15,921 nucleotides of DNA from Acidobacteriaceae bacterium (GTDB taxonomy: Bacteria > Acidobacteriota > Terriglobia > Terriglobales > Acidobacteriaceae): the NCBI GenBank assembly GCA_003166055.1, contig PMWR01000019.1, forward strand, positions 1,901-17,821. Reading direction: 5' to 3'. Position 1 is the stretch's first letter; each line of letters begins with the position of its first letter. The translations under genes were made by a program, and so were the position numbers. Shown here in pieces: positions 1-7,233 of the stretch. The notes beneath the pieces were generated by a model. The model saw only the letters and a list, made by a program, of their open reading frames with translations, ran no database searches and was not told where the DNA came from.

Positions 1-51
1 CTGTGCGACAATCGATTCACCGGACGTTGCTCGCGCACGGGAGAGGTCACC

Positions 52-768
52 ATGCAATTGCCAACTGAACCGGATCCAAACGTATCGTCCCCCCAATCGT
101 CCCAAGAGATGGCTTCCACACCGCCGGCGAAGCGGCGCGTTTCCGCGGTGCTGCTCTCTATTGGCCTGCACGGGAGCGTTCTTGCGCTTTTGCTGTTGGC
201 GGGACGAATGGCTCGAAACAGGTTGGTCGCGCCCACCGATTTCCGGAGGATGGCGATGGTGGAAGTCGCGGGCGGTGCTCATGCGGTGAGGTTTCCGTTG
301 CCGCCGATGGACATGTCGGCGAAGATTCACGATCCCGATAAGGATCCGGAAGTGACGCGGAAGACGATTCTTCCCATTCCGCAGACGCATCCCAAGGTGT
401 CTGGGGGCGGTGCGCCGGTTACGCCGCACAAAGGGAATGGATCTGGTCAGGCCATGACGGGCAGCGGGAGCGATGCCGAGGACGCGCGGCCGGCTTTTCC
501 GGTCTTCTCGCCGCACCCGCCGGTGAGGGACAGGGCGCTACTGCCTTCCACGGAAAAGAAGATCGTGGTGGACGTGAAACTGGACGCGCAGGGCGTGGTG
601 CTGAGCGAGACGCTGGTGCAGGGGATGGGAAACAAGCTGGACCAGATTGTGCTGGATATTGCCAGGACATGGCGCTTCCAGCCGGCCACCGTGAACGGCA
701 AGCCGGTTCCGTCTGAAGCGGAGTTGATCTTCCCTTTTAATTCGAGTTATCCGATTACGGAGTCGTAG
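52..768 (+). CDS. TonB family energy-transducer protein
   Basis: 238 residues. A short proline-rich cytoplasmic N terminus is followed by one membrane helix (about residues 30-50). The helix contains S36 and H40 in the SxxxH arrangement found in the TonB anchor helix, where these residues contact ExbB/ExbD. A proline/glycine-rich periplasmic linker (about 80-150) leads to a C-terminal TonB-like domain (about 155-232) with the typical 'TWRFQPATVNGKPV' segment. By family, such proteins transmit proton-motive force from ExbBD to outer-membrane receptors. Here the partner is inferred, because no exbB, exbD or receptor gene lies in the window. The start is supported by a GAGG ribosome site 5 bases upstream of the ATG. 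The next gene follows after 54 bases on the same strand, so the two are probably co-transcribed. It may be one of several paralogous TonB-domain proteins rather than the main TonB. Confidence 0.85.
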   Translation: MQLPTEPDPNVSSPQSSQEMASTPPAKRRVSAVLLSIGLHGSVLALLLLAGRMARNRLVAPTDFRRMAMVEVAGGAHAVRFPLPPMDMSAKIHDPDKDPEVTRKTILPIPQTHPKVSGGGAPVTPHKGNGSGQAMTGSGSDAEDARPAFPVFSPHPPVRDRALLPSTEKKIVVDVKLDAQGVVLSETLVQGMGNKLDQIVLDIARTWRFQPATVNGKPVPSEAELIFPFNSSYPITES

Positions 769-822
769 GCGGAGATGAATGCCGGGGGTGGATGCCGCGG
801 TAGCAGGTCAGAGGTATAGCCG

Positions 823-2481
823 ATGAGACCTTCTGTTGATTTCATGGGCCGCCGGGCGGCAATTCCGCTAGCCTGCTTCGCTATGCCGATGACGCTGGTA
901 TCGCAGAGCGCAACCGATGCTTCGCAGCTTCGCCTATCGACGCACCTGGTTCAGTTTGGCGTGATTGTTCGCGACGCAAACGGGCCTGTTGGAAATCTGA
1001 CAAAGGACGATTTTCAAGTCATCGACCGAGGCACGACGCAAGCTATTCGTGTTTTCTCGACTGACTCGAGCGAACCCGCGGCGCAACCTGCACAGCCGCT
1101 GCCGCAGAACACCTATTCCGATCAGGTGCAGTATGGCGCGAGCCAGCCGAGAAGCGTAACGATTATTCTGCTCGACAATCTCAATACTCTCAACAGCTCG
1201 GCTCCGCTGCCTCACGAGTCCACGCCTCGTTGGCTTGAGGATCATGCACTCGCAGCGGCTCAGCAGCGGCTGATTGAATTTCTGCGGCAGATGGATCCGC
1301 GAGATCGTATTGCCATCTACGGCCTCACGGACAAGTTGCACGTGCTTTGCGACTTTACCTGCAATCGCGATCGGCTTTTGACGGTGGTGCGCCGATACAA
1401 CGCGACAGGGAAGACTCCGCGCGACACTGCCGAGCCCGGCACCTACCATTTTGAGGAGATGGATCCGGAGAAGAATCTTCACGGATTTGAGGGTGGCCAG
1501 GACGAAGGTGCGGCGGAGCTGGCGGCAATGAAAAACGAAGACCGGGCGGCGGCGACCATGGCTGCCCTCGCGGCGATCGCAGCGCATGTCGCCGATATTC
1601 CGGGAAGAAAGAACCTGCTGTGGCTCACGGGGAATCTCGTGATATCGGGGCAGGCTGCCGCAAGCATCCTGGTTCGGGGCAATATTGCAGCCTACCCGGT
1701 TGACGCGCGCGGGTTGCTTCCCCGCGCGCCGCTGATGGATATGTCCGATGTCGAGGACGCCGATGCTTACGCGGAAGGGAAGGTCGGAGCCCCGCCCTCC
1801 ATGTCGTCGCAACCGATTGGCATTGATGCGATGGAACAGATGGCCGAGGACACAGGGGGCCATGCATTCGTCAACACGAACGATCTTACCGGCGCCATCA
1901 GAAAAGCCGTTGAAGACTCCGCAGTGACCTACACGCTGGGTTTCTACCTCGACCCTCGTTCAGTGGACGGGAAGTTTCACAAGTTGCGTGTGGAGGTGAA
2001 GCGGCCTGGGCTTAATGTGACGTACCCAAAGGGGTACTTCGCTTTCAAAGACGAGCCGGCCACGCAGGACGAAAGCCGCAACAGTTTTCTGGCGGCAATC
2101 AGGAGCCCGCTCAACTCGTCCGCCATCCCGCTGGAGGTGAAGGTGGACAGCGACGGACAACCGGCGACGCGCTCGCTGCAGATTGTGTGCACGGTGGGAC
2201 TAAAGGACGCTCTCCTGCTGAAAGACGGAGAGATGCGGCGAGGGAAACTGGATATTTATACGGTGGAGCAGGACGCTCAGGGAAACGTTTTGCAACAGAC
2301 CAACAGCAGGCTGAACCTGAATCTCACGGAACAGCAGTATCAAACCTATCTGCAATCCGGAGTCTTCTTCCGAAAGTCTGTTGAGCCCAACAAGGACGCA
2401 ACCGTATTGCGGGTATTGGTGCAATTCAGCGGCACCCCCGCAGTGGGGAGCGTGATCATTCCTTTGGCGAATTCGAAATGA
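823..2481 (+). CDS. secreted VWA-domain protein (acidobacterial type)
   Basis: 552 residues with a hydrophobic signal-like N terminus (about 10-27), so probably exported. The segment after it ('VQFGVIVRDANGPVGNLTKDDF') and the later 'GRKNLLWLTG' and 'YTLGFYLDP' (about 370-378) match the VWFA-related family that is expanded in Acidobacteria (TIGR03436, recalled from memory). The VWA metal site is degenerate: the position expected to read DxSxS reads D118-N-L-N-T122, so metal-dependent ligand binding may be altered. A beta-rich C-terminal part (about 425-548) follows the VWA domain. The function of the family is not established; adhesion or envelope assembly is only a guess. A GAGG site lies 8 bases before the ATG. 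The gene is 54 bases behind the TonB-like gene and convergent with the exporter at 2532. Confidence 0.85.
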   Translation: MRPSVDFMGRRAAIPLACFAMPMTLVSQSATDASQLRLSTHLVQFGVIVRDANGPVGNLTKDDFQVIDRGTTQAIRVFSTDSSEPAAQPAQPLPQNTYSDQVQYGASQPRSVTIILLDNLNTLNSSAPLPHESTPRWLEDHALAAAQQRLIEFLRQMDPRDRIAIYGLTDKLHVLCDFTCNRDRLLTVVRRYNATGKTPRDTAEPGTYHFEEMDPEKNLHGFEGGQDEGAAELAAMKNEDRAAATMAALAAIAAHVADIPGRKNLLWLTGNLVISGQAAASILVRGNIAAYPVDARGLLPRAPLMDMSDVEDADAYAEGKVGAPPSMSSQPIGIDAMEQMAEDTGGHAFVNTNDLTGAIRKAVEDSAVTYTLGFYLDPRSVDGKFHKLRVEVKRPGLNVTYPKGYFAFKDEPATQDESRNSFLAAIRSPLNSSAIPLEVKVDSDGQPATRSLQIVCTVGLKDALLLKDGEMRRGKLDIYTVEQDAQGNVLQQTNSRLNLNLTEQQYQTYLQSGVFFRKSVEPNKDATVLRVLVQFSGTPAVGSVIIPLANSK

Positions 2482-2531
2482 TTTGAAGCCACACGCGGCT
2501 GCCGAATGCGCGTTCAGCAGCGGGCAGGCCT

Positions 2532-4175
2532 TTAGTGCATGCCGCCACCGCCGCCGGGAGCGGCGCCGGGCTTGTTTTTGCTGAGCATGAAAGCCAGCAG
2601 GACCAGGAAGATGGACATATAAGAGAGCTCCATGTAGACATCCTGATAGCCTTGCACGCCGGCCTGCTGGTTGAGCTGGTTGTAGATGGTGGCCAGGGCC
2701 ATTCCGGCGCCGTTGGGTCCGCCGAAGCCGCGGCTGAAGAAACTTGTGAGCCCGCTTAGTTGCTGCTGGTATCCGATGGAGCCGGGGCCCATGGCGCCTT
2801 GCAGGTGCTGCTCATGCCACATGGAGCGGCTGGTGACCTGGGCGTTGGTGACGGCGATGAGGACGCTGCCGCCGATGTTGCGGGCGAAGTTGATGAGGCC
2901 GGCTACCTGGTTCGAGTCCTCTTTGGGCATGCCGACGTAGGCCGCGGTGGTGATGGAGATGAAGCAGAACGGTAGCGGAATCATCTGCACCACGCGCAGC
3001 CAGGAGGCCTGCGCGAAAGTCATGTCGAGGGTGGTGACCTCCGCCGCGATTCGGAACGTAATGATGAACAGGATGAAGCCGAAGGCGGTAAGGTAACGCG
3101 CGGAGATCTTGCTGGTGGCAATGCCGGCCAGGGGCATGACGATGATCAGCGTGACGCCGCCGGCGGTGAGGGCGAGACCGGCGGTGGTGGCGGTCCAGCC
3201 GAGCAGATGCTGCATGAATTGAGGCTGGAGGACGGTGTTGGCGTTGAGGACGCCGCCGACCAGCATCATCAAGAAACAACAGATGGCGAAATTTTTGAAG
3301 CGAAAGACCTTGAGGTTGATGAGGGGGTCTTTCTGACGCCACTCCCACCAGACGAGGGCGATCATGCCGCCGATGAAAAGGAACGCGAAGAAGCGGATGA
3401 AGTTGGAGGCGAACCAGGCGTCCTCCTCGCCCTTGTCGAGCATGATCTGCATGCCGCCCATGGCGATGGTTAGGAACGCGAGGCCGACGTAATCCATTTT
3501 GAAGAAGCGTGAGTGGTCAGCCTTGATCCACGGTGGATCCTCGACGAGGCGGGTGACGAGGAAGAAGGCGAGGATGCCTACGGGGATGTTGATGTAGAAG
3601 ATCCAGCGCCAGGAGAAGTTGTCGGTGATCCAGCCGCCGAGCGTCGGTCCAATGGAGGGGGCGAGGACGGCGACGAGGCCGTAGAGCGCGAAGGCCTGGC
3701 CGCGCTTCTGGGGCTCGAAGGAGTCGGCCATGATGGCCTGAGCCATGGGCTGCAGGCCTCCGCCGCCCGCGCCCTGCAGGACGCGGAAGACGAGCAGCAT
3801 GGGCAGCGAGAGGGCAGCGCCGCAGAGGAAGCTGGAGACGGTAAAGATGATGATGCAGAGGACAAAGAAGTTGCGGCGGCCGAGGACGCTGGAAGCCCAT
3901 CCGCCCATAGGAAGAACGATGGCGTTGGAGACGAGGTAGCTGGTGAGGACCCAGGTGCCCTCATCGGTGCTGGCGCCCAGGTTGCCGGCGATGTGGGGGA
4001 GAGCGACGTTGGCGATGGAGGTGTCGAGGACTTCCATGAAGGCCGCAAGGGCGACGGTCATGGCGATGAGCCAGGGATTGACGCGCGGCTTCCAGGCCCC
4101 TTGCAGGCTGGGGTTGGGGTTGTTGATGGTTGTGGCGCCGGCGGGGGACGGCGTTGCAGGCTGCAATTCGGACAA
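2532..4175 (-). CDS. DHA2-family MFS multidrug exporter (EmrB/QacA type)
   Basis: 547 residues with about 14 predicted membrane helices, the usual size for drug:proton antiporters of the EmrB/QacB group. Family motifs are visible: D1 'LDTSIANVALP' (50-60), the RVLQGxGGG motif B (131-140) and antiporter motif C 'APSIGPTLGG' (172-181). It should export hydrophobic compounds across the inner membrane in exchange for protons. No EmrA-type adaptor or outer-membrane channel is next to it. The tail after the last helix is glycine-rich and ends in Met-His. The start is a TTG: a GAGGAG site sits 7 bases upstream, an in-frame stop lies just beyond it, and the first ATG (codon 39) would fall inside helix 1. 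Operator-like half-sites lie 60-85 bases upstream. Confidence 0.92.
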   Translation of the reverse strand: MSELQPATPSPAGATTINNPNPSLQGAWKPRVNPWLIAMTVALAAFMEVLDTSIANVALPHIAGNLGASTDEGTWVLTSYLVSNAIVLPMGGWASSVLGRRNFFVLCIIIFTVSSFLCGAALSLPMLLVFRVLQGAGGGGLQPMAQAIMADSFEPQKRGQAFALYGLVAVLAPSIGPTLGGWITDNFSWRWIFYINIPVGILAFFLVTRLVEDPPWIKADHSRFFKMDYVGLAFLTIAMGGMQIMLDKGEEDAWFASNFIRFFAFLFIGGMIALVWWEWRQKDPLINLKVFRFKNFAICCFLMMLVGGVLNANTVLQPQFMQHLLGWTATTAGLALTAGGVTLIIVMPLAGIATSKISARYLTAFGFILFIITFRIAAEVTTLDMTFAQASWLRVVQMIPLPFCFISITTAAYVGMPKEDSNQVAGLINFARNIGGSVLIAVTNAQVTSRSMWHEQHLQGAMGPGSIGYQQQLSGLTSFFSRGFGGPNGAGMALATIYNQLNQQAGVQGYQDVYMELSYMSIFLVLLAFMLSKNKPGAAPGGGGGMH

Positions 4176-4182
4176 AAGTCTT

Positions 4183-4188
4183 CTCCTC
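4183..4188 (-). promoter_or_regulatory. Shine-Dalgarno site deciding the TTG start of the DHA2 exporter
   Basis: Read on the minus strand, GAGGAG lies 7 bases before the TTG at 4175. An in-frame TGA lies a few codons upstream and no ATG or GTG is available before helix 1, so this site fixes the unusual start codon. Confidence 0.7.
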
Positions 4189-4233
4189 GGTTGTTTTCAG
4201 TCGATCCGCGGGTGATGCGGTGGCCGGGGAATC

Positions 4234-4258
4234 GCTCAGAAATGGCTCAGGACTGAGC
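4234..4258. promoter_or_regulatory. candidate operator: three GCTCAG half-sites
   Basis: GCTCAG occurs at 4234-4239 and 4245-4250, exactly 11 bases apart (one helical turn), and inverted (CTGAGC) at 4253-4258. The last two form a palindrome with 6-bp arms around GA. The site lies 60-85 bases upstream of the DHA2 exporter start, a plausible place for a local regulator to bind. No regulator gene is adjacent, so this is inferred from geometry alone. Confidence 0.35.
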
Positions 4259-4392
4259 TTGCTTTTAACTAGATTCGGATGGTGGGGGTTGGGGTTCACA
4301 GATTGCCACCCCGGCGATATTGAAAGCCCGTCTGTCGGATTGAGTTCTGGCGCGGAAACGCACCTATGAGGGGGTGATCGCAAAGCAAGAGT

Positions 4393-4434
4393 GCGGACGT
4401 GGACGTCCGCGGTACAGCGGGTCTGGAGACCCGC
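4393..4434. repeat. twin palindromic element (REP-like)
   Basis: There are two perfect palindromes with the same design: 8-bp arms around a central GG. The first is 4393-4410 (arms GCGGACGT/ACGTCCGC) and the second 4417-4434 (arms GCGGGTCT/AGACCCGC), separated by GGTACA. I recall very similar sequence between genes in many acidobacterial genomes, which would make it an interspersed element like REP/BIME units, but copy number cannot be seen in one window. Confidence 0.65.
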
Positions 4435-4610
4435 GCTACTCTCAAGACCGGAGCTGCCGCCAGGGATCGGCAAAGCGCCCAGCCGAAAAGAACGCGATTA
4501 TGTACGGTGGATCCTTTCATTTCCGATAAAATCGAAGTAACTTCCAAAGTTCGAACGCGTTTCAAGAATTCGCGGGTGAGCCGTATTTGCGCTCTGAAGG
4601 CATGAGCCTG

Positions 4611-6200
4611 ATGATCTCGACCAAAACGCCCCTTGCCGCAACGATCGAGCGATTGCCGTGGGCGGTTCGCGCTTTGCTTGGATGCTGCGCTGCCGGTCTT
4701 GGGGCGGGTTTGACTTACGCGATCGAACCGATGCGGTCCTTTCCGCTGCTTCTGGCATTCCCAACCGTCATCCTGGCGTGCTGGTTTCTGGGGATGTGGG
4801 GCGGGGCGTTTTGCGCGCTCACCGAAGTGGTTCTGCTGAATTCGTTTTTGACCAGGCCCCAGCAACAATTCTCGATCGGCAACGCACCGCAAGGGCTGAG
4901 ACTCATCGCATTTGTCACGATCACGCTCGCACTGGGCTGGGCGATACAGCGATTGGCGCGGGAGCGGGCCGAGCTGAGCATCCAGAAGCTGCAACAGCGG
5001 TTGATGCAGGCGAATCTGGAGCGCCAACTTGCAGAAGAGCGGGCCAGGGCCAGCGAAGCGTTGCGCGATCGCGAGGCGATGTTGCAGATTGCGCTCAAAG
5101 CCAACGGCATGGCTCTGTGGGTGTGGGATTTGAAGCAGGACGTGCTGCACTGGTCCGAGGAAAGGTACCGCATGATCGGGCTTGAGCCGGGCACGATTGA
5201 GCCATCGGCAGAGGCGTGGTTGCGGGCAGTTCACCCAGACGACGCGGAGAGAGTGAAGAAGACTCTCATGGTTGCACGGGAGGGCGGGACGGATTACCAC
5301 ATCCAGTACCGCGTGGTGTGGCCGGGCGGATCGGTGCATTGGCTTGAGTCGCAAGGCAAATGCCAGCGCGATGGGGCTGGGCTGGTAGAGCGCATCGTGG
5401 GCGTGGTGGCAGACGTGACGCAGCGCAAGCGGAGCGAGGACGCCCTGATGCGAGCCGAAAAGCTGGCCATTGCCGGGCGGCTGGCTGCTTCAATCGCACA
5501 CGAGATCAACAACCCTCTTGAGGCGGTGTCGAACCTGCTTTTCCTGATTGGCATGGCCGATACGGCCGATACCGCGCAAGAGCATGCGCGCGCCGCCATG
5601 GACCAGCTGATGCGGGTATCGATGATCACGCAGCAGACGCTGAAGTTTCATCGCCAGACCGGAATGCCGAAGGCAGTCAGGCTTTCGGAGATTCTGGAAT
5701 CCGTCCTGACGCTGTTTCGCAGCAAAATGGCTGACGCGGATATTACCCTGGATGTGCGGTCGGAGCACGAGATCGATGTTCTTTGCATGCCGAGCGAGAC
5801 ACAGCAGATTTTTGCGAACCTGGTGGCGAACGCCATCGACGCGATGCCGCGGGGCGGACGACTGGTGATCCGGTTGCGCACCTCACGGGACTGGCGCGAC
5901 GGGAAGACGCAGGGAATGCGGGTGACATTTTTCGATTCGGGTGTGGGAATGGATCGCGCGACGATGCGGCGCATCTTCGAGCCGTTTTTTACCACCAAGA
6001 CGGAGACCGGGACCGGGCTGGGTATGTGGGTGGTGTCGCAACTGGTGGAGAGGCACGAAGGGGACATACGGGTGTGGAGCAGACAGGGCGCGCAGGGCAG
6101 CGGGACGGCGTTCACCGTGTTTCTTCCCTTCCGGGAAGCGCAGGAAGCAAATGGAGAAAACTCCGAGCGGGACAGGACGGCCGTTTCCGCTGTGTCATAG
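4611..6200 (+). CDS. membrane PAS sensor histidine kinase, orphan
   Basis: 529 residues from the chosen ATG. Domains in order: an N-terminal hydrophobic sensor region with 3-4 helices resembling the KdpD-type DUF4118 module (about 12-120); a charged coiled-coil linker (120-155); a PAS_3-like domain (about 160-272, with 'AVHPDDAERV' and a closing 'VADVTQRKR'); a dimerisation/phosphoacceptor H-box 'SIAHEINNPLEAV' with H297; and a HATPase domain with an N-box near 400-410, the G1 box DSGVGMD (442-448), the F-box FEPFFTTK and the G2 box GTGLGM (from 467). It should autophosphorylate on H297 in response to an unknown signal. No response regulator adjoins it and no receiver domain is fused. The start is uncertain: ATG 4611 has GAAGG 10 bases upstream, while ATG 4602 and TTG 4587 are possible but worse placed. 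Confidence 0.9.
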   Translation: MISTKTPLAATIERLPWAVRALLGCCAAGLGAGLTYAIEPMRSFPLLLAFPTVILACWFLGMWGGAFCALTEVVLLNSFLTRPQQQFSIGNAPQGLRLIAFVTITLALGWAIQRLARERAELSIQKLQQRLMQANLERQLAEERARASEALRDREAMLQIALKANGMALWVWDLKQDVLHWSEERYRMIGLEPGTIEPSAEAWLRAVHPDDAERVKKTLMVAREGGTDYHIQYRVVWPGGSVHWLESQGKCQRDGAGLVERIVGVVADVTQRKRSEDALMRAEKLAIAGRLAASIAHEINNPLEAVSNLLFLIGMADTADTAQEHARAAMDQLMRVSMITQQTLKFHRQTGMPKAVRLSEILESVLTLFRSKMADADITLDVRSEHEIDVLCMPSETQQIFANLVANAIDAMPRGGRLVIRLRTSRDWRDGKTQGMRVTFFDSGVGMDRATMRRIFEPFFTTKTETGTGLGMWVVSQLVERHEGDIRVWSRQGAQGSGTAFTVFLPFREAQEANGENSERDRTAVSAVS

Positions 6201-6308
6201 ACATAGATCCGAATTCAGGGGTGCAGGATCACCGCGCGGATATGCCAGGGGGCTTGGTTGGGAATCATTCTGCCCCTGCGGCGCGGAGAAATTTCTTTAG
6301 ATCGGCTT

Positions 6309-6346
6309 CCCAGGATTGCGCTTCGCTCCATCCTGGGCTATTTTCC
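6309..6346 (+). terminator. probable rho-independent terminator of the histidine kinase
   Basis: A perfect 8-bp inverted repeat (CCCAGGAT at 6309-6316, ATCCTGGG at 6330-6337) around a 13-base loop is followed by CTATTTTCC. It lies 108 bases after the kinase stop, between convergent genes. A second hairpin (CTCCC/GGGAG, 6351-6363) follows and could act for the minus strand. The sequence also resembles a repeat I associate with Acidobacteria, so it may be a mobile palindromic unit doubling as a terminator. Confidence 0.5.
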
Positions 6347-6370
6347 TTCTCTCCCTCCGGGAGGAGATAC

Positions 6371-6396
6371 GCTCTTCGATTTACATGCTCTTCGAT
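6371..6396. repeat. 10-bp direct repeat
   Basis: GCTCTTCGAT occurs at 6371-6380 and 6387-6396 with a 6-base spacer, just downstream of the VTT-domain gene's stop. Its role is unknown; it may be a slippage product or part of the neighbouring repeat element. Confidence 0.5.
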
Positions 6397-6410
6397 ATGA
6401 AACGCGAGTC

Positions 6411-7043
6411 CTACGCGGCTTCGGGCTCGATGGGGCTGTCGTTGCCGTCGGTTGAACGCAGGCGGCTGCGGAATTGCCAGATTCCAATGGCGATGCCGGC
6501 GACCATCACGGCCACGAAGACGACGAGGAGCGGGGTGGACCATTTGTCGAGTTCCTTTGACCAAAGGCGGACGACGCGGCGACCGTAGAGGACGGCGAGC
6601 CAGGCCACAAGCGAGTAGCGGAGGGTGCGTGCCGCTGCGTAGACGGCGATGAAGCGCCTGAATGGAACGCCGAGCGCGCCGGAAGCCAGGATGAACGGAG
6701 TAAGCGGAATGGGCGGAGGCAGCACCGTGGGAAGAAAGACAGCAAGGATCGGATGATGTTCAACCCAGCCGACGATGCGGTCAAGGATGCGTGGTGAAAC
6801 CCAGCGCTGAAGCGCCTTTTCTCCGCCTTTGCGGCCGAGATGCCAGGTGGTATACCCGCCAATAAGGCTGCCGAGAATGGACGCGGACACCATCAACCAG
6901 GGATCGTGGTTGTGGGAGATAAGCCAGAGTAGAAGCAGGTCGGTGCTGCCAGGGATGGGCAGCGGGATGATGGACGAATCGAAAACGGCCACAGCAAAAA
7001 GACCGAGGGCGCCGAGGTGGATGAGCCAGTGCGGGATCAGCAC
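6411..7043 (-). CDS. VTT/DedA-like (SNARE-associated) membrane protein
   Basis: 210 residues from the chosen GTG, with about 5 hydrophobic segments. The N-terminal 'FDSSIIPLPIPGSTDLLLLW', the 'GSLIGGYTTWHLGRKGG' stretch and the re-entrant-like 'PPPIPLTPFILASGAL' fit the VTT (DedA/TVP38) family. Members act in the inner membrane and several are now linked to undecaprenyl-phosphate or phospholipid translocation; the substrate here cannot be told. The start is uncertain: the frame is open to a TTG at 7112, with another GTG at 7094, and none has a clear ribosome site. I chose GTG 7043 because the first membrane helix begins directly after it and the extra upstream residues look unlike the family. 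The gene diverges from the MHS transporter. Confidence 0.78.
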   Translation of the reverse strand: MLIPHWLIHLGALGLFAVAVFDSSIIPLPIPGSTDLLLLWLISHNHDPWLMVSASILGSLIGGYTTWHLGRKGGEKALQRWVSPRILDRIVGWVEHHPILAVFLPTVLPPPIPLTPFILASGALGVPFRRFIAVYAAARTLRYSLVAWLAVLYGRRVVRLWSKELDKWSTPLLVVFVAVMVAGIAIGIWQFRSRLRSTDGNDSPIEPEAA

Positions 7044-7233
7044 GTGGTGCGCGCGAGGGGCGACTTTGGACGGCGCAAGGGTGTAGAGGCTCACAGAGGG
7101 TTGGACGCGCAAATTGGGCAGTGGGCCGTACGGGGGTTTGCGGTTTCGCTTCAGCCGCGGGAAACGGTATAAACAAAGGACAAGGCCGAAGCCCTTCCCT
7201 CAACGCAGTCGGTCTTGACCTCTGGAGAAGTGA

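Larger units (their letters stand above)
4176..4610. other. gene-free divergent regulatory region with palindromic repeats
   Basis: About 430 bases between the divergent DHA2 exporter and histidine kinase contain no credible gene. Contents: the exporter's ribosome site, three GCTCAG-type half-sites (4234-4258), twin 8-bp-arm palindromes (4393-4434), and an AT-rich stretch near 4520-4545 (TAAAAT at 4527-4532) that could serve as a -10 element for the kinase, although no good -35 partner is seen. Short reading frames crossing it look like repeat-derived translations. Confidence 0.6.

Noticed and set aside
934..1863. 309-codon minus-strand frame opposite the VWA gene
   Set aside because: Antisense shadow; Arg/His-rich with no domain, while the plus strand carries a recognisable family.
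2482..2531. Possible terminator between the VWA gene and the DHA2 exporter
   Set aside because: Only a 5-bp GCTGC/GCAGC stem with a long loop and no U-tract could be found.
3513..4256. 247-codon plus-strand frame opposite the DHA2 exporter
   Set aside because: Composition (Gly, Glu, Asp runs) is what the reverse of a membrane-protein gene gives; the minus-strand gene has all the MFS motifs.
4296..5354. 352-codon minus-strand frame over the kinase N terminus
   Set aside because: Overlaps the kinase membrane and PAS regions antisense and runs through the palindromic repeat; no protein features.
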